Positions 1 through 9,492 of a stretch of 64,000 bases of DNA are shown here, piece by piece. A program made the position numbers and the translations under genes. The notes beneath the pieces are model-generated. The model ran no database searches, was not told the DNA's origin, and saw nothing but the letters and a program-made list of their open reading frames with translations. Positions within the stretch are counted from its first letter, which is position 1. The number at the start of each line of letters is the position of its first letter. The stretch comes from Amycolatopsis mongoliensis (lineage in GTDB: Bacteria > Actinomycetota > Actinomycetes > Mycobacteriales > Pseudonocardiaceae). The stretch covers positions 5,642,001 to 5,706,000 of the forward strand of contig NZ_CP127295.1 in the NCBI RefSeq assembly GCF_030285665.1, given 5' to 3'.

Positions 1-7
1 GGCACCG

Positions 8-418
8 GTGGCCGGGCGGCCGCACCACGTCGAGCTGTGGGTGCCGGACCTCGCCGAGGCCGAGCGGAGCTGGGGCTGGCTGCTCGGCGAGCTGGGGTGG
101 ACGGAGTTCCAGCGCTGGCCGGCGGGCGTCAGCTGGCGGCTCGGCGGGACGTACGTCGTGGTGGAGGCATCGCCGGCGATGAGCGCCCCGGAGCACGAGC
201 GCACGCGGCCGGGCCTGAACCACCTGGCGCTGCACGTCGGAACGCGAGCCCAGGTCGACGACCTGGCCGAGCGGGCGGCGGACCACGGCTGGCGCCCGCT
301 GTTCGCCGACCGCTACCCGTACGCGGGCGGGGAAGCGCACTACGCGGCTTACCTGGAGAACGAGGCCGGTTTCGAGGTCGAGCTGGTCGCGCTCGAAGGC
401 CCGCAGGCCGCGGACTGA
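8..418 (+). CDS. VOC (glyoxalase/bleomycin-resistance fold) family protein
   Basis: The 136-residue product opens with H-H-V-E-L-W-V-P-D-L, the usual first strand of a VOC domain. It repeats the beta-alpha-beta-beta-beta pattern and ends with E-V-E-L-V in the second half, where VOC enzymes place a metal-binding Glu. One complete VOC domain fits this length. The substrate cannot be told: family members include glyoxalases, dioxygenases and antibiotic-binding proteins. The start is a GTG only seven bases from the window edge, so the true start may lie outside. No operon partner is visible downstream. Confidence 0.75.
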   Translation: MAGRPHHVELWVPDLAEAERSWGWLLGELGWTEFQRWPAGVSWRLGGTYVVVEASPAMSAPEHERTRPGLNHLALHVGTRAQVDDLAERAADHGWRPLFADRYPYAGGEAHYAAYLENEAGFEVELVALEGPQAAD

Positions 419-760
419 CCCGAGCTTCGCGAGAGAGCTGCCTCCGGCCGGCGGGGGTCTGACGGGAGCTTCGCGATCGCGCCCCTGGCGGCGGCCCTCG
501 GCAAATGGGGGGCCTGGGCGGATGTCTTCGGCGGCCGCAGGTCGGTGGCCTCGCCGACCTTTGCCGGGGCGCCAGGCCCGTCGACCAGCGCCGGGACGGC
601 CGGGCGAAACCCGGCCGCCGCCGGAGCGGGTCGTCACCGGGTCTGACCGGCGCACTCTCGGAAAACCCTTGCCGCGCCCGCGATCTTGCTCGCGATCGAG
701 GGACCGTCGACCAGGCGTGCCGTCACTCGGTCAGGGTGCGTCTCGCTACACTCCGATGCC
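419..760. other. Intergenic gap without a recognisable gene
   Basis: This 342-bp stretch lies between the VOC gene and the lipoprotein gene. Two similar 15-20 base segments beginning g-a-g-c-t-t-c-g-c-g-a recur near 421 and 466. No convincing coding frame, RNA gene or promoter motif was seen. The promoter of the downstream lipoprotein is presumably in the last 100 bases. Confidence 0.4.
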
Positions 761-2284
761 GTGCGCCCGTTTCGTCGTGGGGGTCGGCGACCCGCTCGTG
801 CCTTGCTCGCCAGTGTGCTGGCCGGGCTGCTCGTCGCGGGGTGCACCGAGGGTTACGCCCAACCTCAGGCGGCGGGGGACAAGCCGGCCATCGCCGGCGG
901 GAAGACCGGCGCTCCACCCCGGCCGGTCGATGTCAAGCTCGCTTCGGGTGACCCCCGGGAGAGTGGTGGCGTGATCGCCGCCGGTGGGGCGGACGCCGTC
1001 TACGACTACGGGCCTTCGGTCATGTTCGACCGCGGGCAGACCCGGATGTGGTGGTGCAGCCAGTACGGCGGCGCCGGACCCGCCGGCGACGACATCCTCT
1101 ACGCCCAGGCCCAGTCGATCGACGGGCCGTTCGCCGGGCCGGACGGCGGGATCCCGGCCGCCGTCTTCTCCGGCGCGCCCGGGCAGTTCGACGGCATGCA
1201 CACCTGCGACCCGTCGGTGCTGCGCGTCGGCACGACCTACTACCTGTACTACACCGGCGCGGCCGGTGACCACGCGCTCGGCAACGCCGTCGGGCTCGCG
1301 ACCAGCCCCGACGGCGTGCACTGGACCCGCGCGGCCGGCGGGAAGCCGATCCTCGGGCCGTCGCACGACGTGCACCGCGACAACGTCTACGGCGCCGGCC
1401 AGCCCTCGGCCGTTTACCTCGACGGCTGGTTCTACCTGATGTTCACCGACACCACCGGCCGCGCGGCGGCGCGGAACGGCGCCGGGCAGTTCGTGCTCCG
1501 GTCGCACGATCCCGCGTTCGGGTCCGGGGTGCAGGCCCTCGACGTCGGCGGGTTCGTGCCGGTGCCCACGACCTCCGCGCCGCGCGGCCGGTCGGTGGTC
1601 GAGGGGTTCAGCGCCGACCTGATGTGGGTGGGCGCGCTCGACGCGTTCGTCATCGCGCACGAGACCGACACCGGGACGACGCTGACGTTCTGGACCGCGG
1701 ACTTCACCGAGAACCCGTACCGGCCGGTGGTCGTCCCAGGCCCGTGGAAGGAGGGGCCGGGGCTGGTGCGCCGCGCGGACGGGCACGCGCCGCTGTCGTC
1801 GGCCGCCCCGTGCGACCGGGTGCCGTTCGACGTCGTGCGCGCCACCACGATCGGCGGTGCCGGCGCGCCGACCGGCCTGCGCCACTTCGGGCTCGACCTG
1901 CTCGGCAGCCAGGCCTGCGCGAACGCGGGCCGGGTGGCCGCGACGTTCGACGGCGTGACGATGCCGTCCCCGGACCGGACGATGGACCTGGTCCGCGCCG
2001 GGCAGCGGGTCCGGGTCGACCGGCGCGGGGTCGCCGCGGCCCTGGCCGGCGAGCTGCTGGAGAAGGAACCGCCCGAGGTGGCGGCGCTCCCGGTGGCGAC
2101 GCGGCTGCGCTCGGGCGCGGAGGCGGTCCAGGCGCCGGGCCGAGGGTTCGCGCTGGTCCTCGACGACCGCCGGCTGTGGCGGGTCCCGGACGCGGGGATC
2201 ATCGCGGGCAACGGCTCGGCGGCGCACCCGGTGACGGACGCCCAGTGGGACGGCTCCCCGCAGGCCACCTCGCTGGTCGGCTGA
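761..2284 (+). CDS. Secreted lipoprotein with five-bladed beta-propeller (GH43/GH32-like) fold
   Basis: The 507-residue product begins with a basic n-region and a hydrophobic stretch ending in the lipobox L-V-A-G-C, with the lipidated Cys near residue 28. The GTG at 761 is chosen because it gives a compact signal peptide; an in-frame start at 686 would add 25 unneeded residues. The mature part contains blade signatures typical of GH43/GH68-type propellers, such as D-P-S-V-L-R-V-G-T-T-Y-Y-L-Y-Y and S-P-D-G-V-H-W-T-R. It is probably a surface-anchored glycan-binding or glycan-cleaving protein. I cannot assign catalytic acids with certainty, so enzymatic activity is inferred from fold only. It ends just before a hairpin and converges on the downstream membrane protein gene. 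Confidence 0.65.
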   Translation: MRPFRRGGRRPARALLASVLAGLLVAGCTEGYAQPQAAGDKPAIAGGKTGAPPRPVDVKLASGDPRESGGVIAAGGADAVYDYGPSVMFDRGQTRMWWCSQYGGAGPAGDDILYAQAQSIDGPFAGPDGGIPAAVFSGAPGQFDGMHTCDPSVLRVGTTYYLYYTGAAGDHALGNAVGLATSPDGVHWTRAAGGKPILGPSHDVHRDNVYGAGQPSAVYLDGWFYLMFTDTTGRAAARNGAGQFVLRSHDPAFGSGVQALDVGGFVPVPTTSAPRGRSVVEGFSADLMWVGALDAFVIAHETDTGTTLTFWTADFTENPYRPVVVPGPWKEGPGLVRRADGHAPLSSAAPCDRVPFDVVRATTIGGAGAPTGLRHFGLDLLGSQACANAGRVAATFDGVTMPSPDRTMDLVRAGQRVRVDRRGVAAALAGELLEKEPPEVAALPVATRLRSGAEAVQAPGRGFALVLDDRRLWRVPDAGIIAGNGSAAHPVTDAQWDGSPQATSLVG

Positions 2285-2365
2285 CGCCGGGGAGCAGGCT
2301 CCGGCGCCGAGGGAGATCGCCGGCAGACGCTCGGCCGGCGCGGAAGGCGTCGAGCGGGCTCTGAC

Positions 2366-2389
2366 GCTGTCCCCGGCGGCGGGGACAGC
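2366..2389. terminator. Hairpin between convergent genes
   Basis: Perfect 10-bp stem (GCTGTCCCCG pairing with CGGGGACAGC) with a 4-base loop, placed between the ends of two convergent genes. There is no T-run, as is common in GC-rich actinomycetes. A second, imperfect GC hairpin lies at 2285-2306. Confidence 0.6.
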
Positions 2390-2458
2390 CGCTGCCAGCG
2401 GCGCGGTCGACCGGTGAGGTGAGTGCCGGACCGAGCGGAAACCGGCACGCCGAGTGAG

Positions 2459-3115
2459 CTACGCGCGGGGTTCCTGGCTGCGCGGCCGGATCCGGCGCGA
2501 CGGCCGCGGCGCGAGTTCCTGGTCGGACGGCCCGTCCCGGCGGGACGACGGCGGCGCGAGTGCCTCGTCGGACACCTGACCACGGCGGCGCGGTCGGGGC
2601 GAGGGCTCCTCGTCAGACCCCTGACCTCGGCGGCTCGGCCGCGGCGACAGTTCGTCGCCGGATCGGCGGCGCGGGCGCGGCGAAGGCACTTCGCGCGCTT
2701 CCGCCTCCTCCTCGTCCGCCGGCTGGGACCTTCCGATCCGCCCGCCCACGAACAACCCGAGCCCGGCGGGAATCAGCACCAGCAGCGCCGAGAACGCCGC
2801 ACCGCCGGTCAGGGCCCCGCTCAGCTCGGCCACGCCCGTCTGGTCGACGAACACAGCCCGCCCGACCACGTACAGGATCCCCGACACGACCCCCGTCACC
2901 AGCGCCGCGATGAACCACGCGCGGCCGCGGTCGGGGAGGTCTCGCCACGCGTCCAGGGCACTCCACAGCGCCGCCGCGCCGACCAGGACCGCCAAGGCCA
3001 CCGACACCACCAGCGTCTGGTCCGTCGGGTGGTAGACGGCGTACTTGGCCAGCAGCGTCAGCGCCACGCCGTGCAGCACCGCCATCCCGAGGCCGCGGAT
3101 CACCCAAGCGCTCAT
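2459..3115 (-). CDS. Four-helix membrane protein with repetitive charged tail (B-4DMT/Rv2536-like)
   Basis: The 218-residue product has four predicted membrane helices within about residues 5-130, then a long Arg/Pro/Ser/acidic tail (about 140-218). The tail is built of five degenerate 13-15-residue repeats around the core P-R-P-x-R-R-x-x-x-S-D-E. The ATG at 3115 starts directly before the first helix; a much longer frame runs antisense through pepQ and is rejected. A four-TM protein divergent from pepQ is conserved in mycobacteria and relatives, where it is annotated B-4DMT-like, but its function is unknown. The repeat tail is probably cytoplasmic and disordered. Confidence 0.7.
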   Translation of the reverse strand: MSAWVIRGLGMAVLHGVALTLLAKYAVYHPTDQTLVVSVALAVLVGAAALWSALDAWRDLPDRGRAWFIAALVTGVVSGILYVVGRAVFVDQTGVAELSGALTGGAAFSALLVLIPAGLGLFVGGRIGRSQPADEEEAEAREVPSPRPRRRSGDELSPRPSRRGQGSDEEPSPRPRRRGQVSDEALAPPSSRRDGPSDQELAPRPSRRIRPRSQEPRA

Positions 3116-3205
3116 CCTGCGGAGTGTAGGCGGCCTACTGGCGAGTCGCTTCACCACCGACGGAACGCGACGAACGTCCGGTCCGGTGCGCACTAGGCTG
3201 GGGAA

Positions 3206-4294
3206 GTGCCTGAAACCCATGGACGACGCCGGGCGGCGCTGCGCGGGCTGCTGACCGAAGCCGGTGTCGACGCGCTGCTGGTCACCGATCTGCTCAACAT
3301 CCGCTACCTCACCGGGTTCACCGGCTCGAACGCCGCCGTGCTGCTGCACGCCGAGGGCGACGGGAAGACGCTCTTCTGCACCGACGGCCGCTACACGACG
3401 CAGTCGGCCACCGAGGTGCCTGACCTGGACAAGGTCGTCGACCGGGCCAGCGCCGCCGCCCTCGTCGCGAAAGCCGCGAAGGACACCAAGACCTACGGGC
3501 GGGTCGGCTTCGAGAGCCAGCACGTCAGCGTCGAGGAGTACGAGGCGCTCCGGACGCAGGTGGAGCTGGAGCGGACCCCGGGGCTGGTCGAGCGGCTGCG
3601 GCTGGTGAAGGACGAAGCCGAGGTCGAGGCGCTGCGCCAGGCGTGCGCCGCCGCCGACCGGGCGCTGGACGACCTGCTCGCCGCCGGGGGCCTGCGATCC
3701 GGCCGGACCGAGCTGGAAATCGCCCGTGACCTGGAGAACCGGATGCTGGAGCACGGTTCGGCCGAGCCCAGCTTCGCCTCCATCATCGCTGCCGGTGCGC
3801 ACTCGGCCATCCCGCACCACCAGCCGACGCACGCCCAGCTGAAGCGCGGCGACTTCGTCAAGATGGACTTCGGCGCGACCGTCGACGGTTACCACTCCGA
3901 CATGACCCGCACCTTCGTCCTCGGCGAACCCGCGGACTGGCAGCGCGAGGTGTACGACCTCGTGCACGCCGCCCAGGCGGCCGGGGTCGACGCCGTCGTG
4001 CCGGGCGCCGAGGTGTCCGATGTGGACGCCGCGGCGCGGAAGGTGATCGCGGACGCGGGCCACGGCGAGCACTTCGCCCATGGTCTCGGCCACGGCGTCG
4101 GCCTGCAGATCCACGAGGCGCCCAGCTTCGCCGCGACGGGCGTCGGTACACTGTCCGCCGGTATGGCGGTCACCGTCGAGCCCGGCGTCTACCTCGCGGG
4201 GCGCGGTGGCGTGCGCATCGAGGACACGCTCGTCGTGCGGGCTGGGGAGCCCGAACTCCTCACCCTGAGCACCAAGAACCTCGTGGTCGTCTGA
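3206..4294 (+). CDS. pepQ: Xaa-Pro aminopeptidase/dipeptidase (M24B)
   Basis: This 362-residue metallopeptidase releases N-terminal residues that precede proline. Residues 1-130 form the creatinase N-terminal domain and the remainder the pita-bread M24 domain. The metal ligands are visible: the two Asp in [17 protein letters not shown], the His in H-G-L-G-H-G-V-G-L, the Glu in V-E-P-G-V-Y-L and the Glu in R-I-E-D-T. Length and motifs are normal. A GTG start at 3206 is followed about 50 bp after its stop by efp. The order pepQ-efp-nusB is shared across Actinobacteria and suggests co-transcription with the translation factor. Confidence 0.93.
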   Translation: MPETHGRRRAALRGLLTEAGVDALLVTDLLNIRYLTGFTGSNAAVLLHAEGDGKTLFCTDGRYTTQSATEVPDLDKVVDRASAAALVAKAAKDTKTYGRVGFESQHVSVEEYEALRTQVELERTPGLVERLRLVKDEAEVEALRQACAAADRALDDLLAAGGLRSGRTELEIARDLENRMLEHGSAEPSFASIIAAGAHSAIPHHQPTHAQLKRGDFVKMDFGATVDGYHSDMTRTFVLGEPADWQREVYDLVHAAQAAGVDAVVPGAEVSDVDAAARKVIADAGHGEHFAHGLGHGVGLQIHEAPSFAATGVGTLSAGMAVTVEPGVYLAGRGGVRIEDTLVVRAGEPELLTLSTKNLVVV

Positions 4295-4340
4295 CGGCGG
4301 CCCCGAACCCCGAAGATTCGACACAGGAGACTGCAAGCTC

Positions 4341-4904
4341 GTGGCCACGACCAACGACCTGAAGAACGGGCTCGTCCTCAACCTCGAGGGCCAGCTGTGG
4401 ACCGTCACCGCGTTCCAGCACGTCAAGCCCGGCAAGGGCGGTGCCTTCGTGCGCACGACGCTCAAGCACGTGCTCACCGGCAAGGTGGTCGACAAGACGT
4501 TCAACGCGGGCACGAAGGTCGAGACGGCCACGGTGGACCGCCGGAACATGACCTACCTGTACAAGGACGGCCAGGACTTCGTGTTCATGGACGGCGACAC
4601 CTACGACCAGATCACGGTCCCGGCCGAGGTCGTCGGCGACAACGCCAACTACATGCTGGAGAACACCGAGGTCCAGGTCGCGGTGCACGAGAACGAGCCG
4701 CTGTACGTCGAGCTCCCGACGTCGGTCGAGATCGTCGTCCAGCACACCGACCCCGGCCTGCAGGGCGACCGCTCCACCGGCGGCACCAAGCCGGCGACGC
4801 TGGAGACCGGCGCGGAGATCCAGGTCCCGCTGTTCCTGTCCACCGGCGAGAAGATCAAGGTCGACACCCGTGACGGCCGTTACCTGGGCCGCGTCTCCAA
4901 CTGA
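4341..4904 (+). CDS. efp: Translation elongation factor P
   Basis: EF-P binds between the P and E sites of stalled ribosomes and promotes peptide-bond formation at polyproline stretches. The 187-residue product has the three OB-like domains. The tip loop reads K-P-G-K-G-G-A-F, so the tip residue is Lys. No modification enzyme gene is seen in the window. The C-terminal signature [15 protein letters not shown] is intact. It starts with GTG after an AGGAG-type ribosome binding site, and its stop codon overlaps the ATG of nusB by one base, implying translational coupling. Confidence 0.97.
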   Translation: MATTNDLKNGLVLNLEGQLWTVTAFQHVKPGKGGAFVRTTLKHVLTGKVVDKTFNAGTKVETATVDRRNMTYLYKDGQDFVFMDGDTYDQITVPAEVVGDNANYMLENTEVQVAVHENEPLYVELPTSVEIVVQHTDPGLQGDRSTGGTKPATLETGAEIQVPLFLSTGEKIKVDTRDGRYLGRVSN

Positions 4905-5359
4905 TGCCGACGTCGAAGCCCCACCCCAACCGCGGCGGCGCGATCAGCCGGCGGCAGGCGCGCCGTCGTGCGGTGGAGATGCTGTACGAGGCCTCGCAGC
5001 GGGACACCGACGCGGTGACGCTGCTGGCCGACCGCGTCGGCGCGACTGAGGTCGACCCGATCGCGGACTACACGATCACCCTGGTCGAGGGCGTCACCGG
5101 GCGCCGCGCGCAGATCGACGAGCTGCTGGCCGAGCACGCGCAGGGCTGGACGGTGGAGCGGATGCCGAAGGTCGACCTCGCGGTGCTGCGGGTCGGGGTC
5201 TACGAGCTGCTCTGGGCCGCGGACGTGCCGGACCCGGTCGCGATCGACGAGGCCGTCGGCCTGGCGAAGGAACTGTCCACGGACGATTCGCCGCGGTTCG
5301 TCAACGGCGTGCTGGGCCGGATCGGCACGATCGCCGACCGCCTCCGCGCCGTGCTCTGA
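4904..5359 (+). CDS. nusB: Transcription antitermination factor NusB
   Basis: NusB forms with NusE/S10 the core of the rRNA antitermination complex that binds boxA RNA. The 151-residue all-helical protein has the usual N-terminal R-R-x-A-R-R-R-A-V-E-M-L-Y-E helix and the C-terminal F-V-N-G-V-L-G-R-I helix. The ATG overlaps the efp stop. It is the last gene of the pepQ-efp-nusB unit and is followed by a strong hairpin. Confidence 0.95.
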   Translation: MPTSKPHPNRGGAISRRQARRRAVEMLYEASQRDTDAVTLLADRVGATEVDPIADYTITLVEGVTGRRAQIDELLAEHAQGWTVERMPKVDLAVLRVGVYELLWAADVPDPVAIDEAVGLAKELSTDDSPRFVNGVLGRIGTIADRLRAVL

Positions 5360-5375
5360 CGTACTGCAAGCCCCC

Positions 5376-5428
5376 CGACGAGTCAGTGAGCGTCTCCGGT
5401 GCCCCACCGGGGAACGCTCACCTCGTCG
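5376..5428. terminator. Long bidirectional hairpin between nusB and bldD
   Basis: An inverted repeat with outer arms CGACGAG/CTCGTCG and inner arms GTGAGCGT/ACGCTCAC, closing over a GC-rich core with CCGGTG/CACCGG. It lies exactly between the ends of convergent nusB and bldD, so it most likely terminates both transcripts. Confidence 0.7.
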
Positions 5429-5446
5429 GTGCAGCACATCGGGCGA

Positions 5447-5935
5447 TCAGTCCTCCTTGGAGGGCCGCGCCTCCGGCGGCAGCACGCCCCAGTCGATGAG
5501 CTGCTCGGTCAGCTCGCCGGGGGTCATGTCGTAGATGATCGCCAGGGACCGCAGGTCCTCGGTGCGGATCGAGAGCACCTTGCCGTTGTAGTCGCCGCGC
5601 TGGCTCTGGATCGTCGCCGCGTAGCGGGCCAGCGGGCCCACCTTTTCGGCCGGCAGCTGCTGCAGGCGCTCGAGGTTGATCACGATCTTGGTGGCGGGCT
5701 CCGCGCCGGAGGGGACCCGGCCCTCGGGCAGCAGCTCGACCACCGGCACGCCGTAGAAGTCGGCCAGCTCGGCCAGCTTCTGCACGGTGACGGCACGGTC
5801 GCCACGCTCGTACGAGCCGACGACGACGGCCTTCCAGCGCCCACCGGACTTCTGCTCGACCCCGTGCAGGGACAGGCCCTGCTGCTGGCGGATCCCGCGG
5901 AGCTTGGCCCCGAGCGCCTTGGCGTAATCGCCCAT
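5447..5935 (-). CDS. bldD: BldD-type c-di-GMP-responsive developmental regulator
   Basis: BldD is the master repressor of sporulation genes in Streptomyces and dimerises on DNA through tetrameric c-di-GMP. Residues 1-75 form an XRE helix-turn-helix (G-L-S-L-H-G-V-E-Q-K-S-G-G-R-W). The C-terminal domain contains R-G-D, eight residues, then R-T-E-D, which fits the BldD c-di-GMP signature RxD-X8-RxxD exactly. The 162-residue length matches. The gene is divergent from the pyr operon. A near-consensus BldD box lies about 67-81 bp upstream of its start, implying autoregulation. In Pseudonocardiales the regulon may differ from Streptomyces. Confidence 0.92.
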   Translation of the reverse strand: MGDYAKALGAKLRGIRQQQGLSLHGVEQKSGGRWKAVVVGSYERGDRAVTVQKLAELADFYGVPVVELLPEGRVPSGAEPATKIVINLERLQQLPAEKVGPLARYAATIQSQRGDYNGKVLSIRTEDLRSLAIIYDMTPGELTEQLIDWGVLPPEARPSKED

Positions 5936-6001
5936 CTGGTCGTTCTCCGTTCTCCACCCCCTCCCGGTCGGGGTGACCGGTCCAGGGGACTCTTCGAGTC
6001 G

Positions 6002-6016
6002 AATACTCAGAGTAAT
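6002..6016. promoter_or_regulatory. Putative BldD box
   Basis: AATACTCAGAGTAAT fits the published 15-bp BldD consensus NTNACNC(A/T)GNGTNAN at every fixed position except the second. It lies upstream of bldD and within the divergent bldD-pyrR intergenic region, so it could serve autorepression and possibly affect pyrR. Confidence 0.65.
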
Positions 6017-6152
6017 GGTTACGCATTGTTGTCACCAGGTCAAGCAGGAGCTTGCCGCGAATCACGCCACACCACCCGGAAGACTGAGCAAAGTGCCTGC
6101 TACTGTCGGTGGGAAAGCCCCGACCAGCAGGGGAACAGACGTCCTTTAAGGA

Positions 6153-6170
6153 CCCGTCCGGTGAGGCGGG
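6153..6170 (+). promoter_or_regulatory. PyrR-binding RNA hairpin in the pyr leader
   Basis: The leader contains CCCG-TCCGGTGAGG-CGGG, a short stem capped by a loop that fits the conserved PyrR-recognised loop UCCNGNGAGG. It ends two bases before the pyrR Shine-Dalgarno AAGGAG (6172-6177). UMP-loaded PyrR bound here would block ribosome access, the translational mode described for mycobacterial pyr operons. No terminator/antiterminator pair is seen. A separate small stem, GTCCT-tta-AGGAC, precedes it. Confidence 0.7.
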
Positions 6171-6183
6171 GAAGGAGTCAGAA

Positions 6184-6782
6184 GTGTCGTCACGTCCGCG
6201 TGGCGCGGCTGGTTCGGCCGGGGAGCGCGAGCTCCTGACGGCCGGCGATGTCGCGCGCACGATCGCCCGAATGGCCCATCAGGTCATCGAAAAGACCGCG
6301 AACGGTGCGGAGAGCACTACCCCGCCCGTGTTGCTCGGTATCCCCTCCCGCGGCACGCCGCTGGCCGCCCGGCTGGCCGACAAGATCGGCGAGTTCTCCG
6401 GGGTCCGGCCGCCGACCGGCGCCCTCGACGTCACCCTCTACCGGGACGACCTCCGCCGCCGCCCGCCGCGCGCGCTCGAACAGACGCAGCTGCCCGCCGA
6501 CGGCATCGACGACCGGGTGGTGATCCTGGTCGATGACGTGCTCTTCTCCGGCCGGACGATCCGGGCCGCGCTCGACGCCCTCCGTGATCACGGCCGCCCC
6601 CGCGCGGTGCAGTTGGCCGTGCTGGTCGACCGGGGACACCGCGAGCTGCCGATCCGCGCCGACTACGTGGGCAAGAACGTGCCGACCGCGCGCACCGAGG
6701 GCGTGTCCGTCCTGCTGGCCGAGATCGACGGCCGCGACGCGGTCCTGCTCCGCGCGACCGAAGAAGCACCGGGAGAAGACTC

Positions 6783-6786
<4 letters not shown>
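6184..6786 (+). CDS. pyrR: Bifunctional pyr operon regulator / uracil phosphoribosyltransferase
   Basis: PyrR senses UMP/PRPP and binds pyr mRNA; it also has uracil phosphoribosyltransferase activity. The 200-residue product carries the PRPP-binding loop [17 protein letters not shown] and the G-I-P-S-R-G substrate loop. The GTG at 6184 is chosen because AAGGAG precedes it by six bases; an upstream in-frame start at 6109 would translate the regulatory hairpin. The stop overlaps the TTG start of pyrB by four bases. It is the first gene of the UMP biosynthesis operon. Confidence 0.95.
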
Positions 6787-7711
<925 letters not shown>

Positions 7712-7715
<4 letters not shown>

Positions 7716-8998
7716 GCACCGTGATCAAGGGCGCGCGCCCCTACGGCGAGGGCGACCCGGTCGACGTCCTGATCGAGGACGGGGTGATCACCGCGATCGG
7801 CGCCGTCCAGGTCCCCGAAGGCGCCGAAGTCATCGAAGCGGCCGGTCAGGTGCTGCTGCCGGGCTTCGTCGACCTGCACACCCACCTGCGCGAACCCGGC
7901 CGGGAAGACACCGAGACGATCGATTCCGGCTCGGCCGCGGCGGCGCTCGGCGGCTACACCGCGGTGTTCGCCATGGCCAACACCGACCCGGTCGCCGACA
8001 ACGCCGTGATCGTCGACCACGTGTGGCGGCGTGGGCAGGAGGTAGGCCTGGTCGACGTCCACCCGGTCGGCGCGGTCACCGTCGGGCTCAAGGGCGAGAA
8101 GCTCGCCGAGCTGGGCACGATGGCGGCGTCGCAGGCGCGGGTCAAGGTGTTCTCCGACGACGGTCTCTGCGTCGCCGACCCGCTGCTGATGCGCCGCGCG
8201 CTGGAGTACTCGACCGCGCTGGACGTGGTCATCGCGCAGCACGCGGAGGAGCCGCGGCTGACCGTCGGCGCCCAGGCGCACGAAGGCGAGCGCGCGGCCC
8301 GGCTGGGCTACACCGGCTGGCCCGCCGCCGCGGAGGAGTCCATCGTGGCGCGCGACTGCCTGCTCGCGCTGCACGCGAACGCGCGGCTGCACGTCTGCCA
8401 CGTCTCCACCTCGGGGACGGCGGACGTGCTGCGCTGGGCGAAGGACCGCGGCACGAAGGTGTCGGCCGAGGTCACCCCGCACCACCTGCTGCTCACCGAC
8501 GAGCGCCTGGCCACCTACGACCCGGTGAACAAGGTGAACCCGCCGCTGCGCACGGAGTCCGACGCCGAAAGGCTGCGGACCGCGCTGGCCGAGGGCGTCA
8601 TCGACTGCGTCGCCACCGACCACGCGCCGCACGCGGTGCAGGACAAGGACACCGAGTGGAGCGCGGCCCGGCCGGGCATGCTCGGGCTGCAGACCGCACT
8701 GTCCATCGTGGCCGAGACCATGGTCCGCACCGGGCTGCTCGACTGGCGCGGCGTCGCCCGGGTCATGAGCGAGCGCCCCGCGGAGATCGGGAACCTGGCC
8801 GACCAGGGCCGCCCGATCGCGGCCGGCGAGCCGGCGAACCTGACCCTGGTCGACCCGGACGCCGAGTGGACGGTGCGGGGCGCGGAGCTCGCCAGCATCG
8901 CCGCCAACACCCCGTACGAGGGAATGCGGCTGCCCGGCGTGGTGACCGCCACGCTGCTGCGCGGGCGGGTCACCGCCCGGGACGGGAAGATCTGCTGA
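7712..8998 (+). CDS. pyrC: Dihydroorotase (class I)
   Basis: It cyclises carbamoyl-aspartate to dihydroorotate. The 428-residue product shows the zinc motif H-T-H-L-R-E-P-G and the late D-H-A-P-H catalytic motif of class I dihydroorotases. The GTG at 7712 overlaps the pyrB stop. A longer upstream frame simply runs through pyrB and is not used. Its stop overlaps the next gene by one base. Confidence 0.96.
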
Positions 8999-9492
8999 TG
9001 GAACGCCTTTGGCTGGTGCTGGCGATCGTCGCCTTCTTCCTGCTCTGCCTCTGGGGCATGTACGTGGGCTGGCGGCGCAAGGCGCGCTCGCAGAGCGTGC
9101 AGGTGCCGCCGTTCCCCGCCGTCCCCGAAGACGCGGGCGAGGCGCTGCTGGAGTCCACCGGCGTCTACGTCGCCACGACGTTCGCGGGGGAGTGGCAGAA
9201 CCGGGTCGTCACCCGCGGCGCGGGGCTGCGCACCGGCGCGGTCCTGCGGCTGCACGGCGGCGGCGTCGCCGTCGAACGCGGGGGAGCGCCCGACTTCTGG
9301 ATCCCGCGCGAAGCGATCACCGGCGTCCGGCGCGACACGAAGATCGCCGGGAAGGTGATGGGCACCGACGCGCTGCTGGTGCTCACCTGGCGGGCCGGGG
9401 ACACCGAGCTCGACACCGGCTTCCGCGGCGACGAACTCGACGACTATCCACAGTGGATCGAACAGCTCAAGATCAAGGGAGGTGCCCAGTGA
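8998..9492 (+). CDS. Single-pass membrane protein with PH-like domain, embedded in pyr operon
   Basis: The 164-residue product has one N-terminal membrane helix (about residues 4-23) followed by basic residues, then a beta-rich PH-like domain (about 45-160). It lies between pyrC and carA with 1- and 4-nt overlaps, the position of Rv1382-type proteins in Mycobacterium, so the linkage is conserved. Its role in pyrimidine synthesis is unknown. It could anchor or regulate the pathway enzymes at the membrane, but nothing in the sequence proves that. Confidence 0.8.
   Translation: MERLWLVLAIVAFFLLCLWGMYVGWRRKARSQSVQVPPFPAVPEDAGEALLESTGVYVATTFAGEWQNRVVTRGAGLRTGAVLRLHGGGVAVERGGAPDFWIPREAITGVRRDTKIAGKVMGTDALLVLTWRAGDTELDTGFRGDELDDYPQWIEQLKIKGGAQ

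Noticed and set aside
2459..4549. 696-codon minus-strand frame
   Set aside because: Only the part from ATG 3115 reads as protein; the rest is antisense to pepQ and efp.
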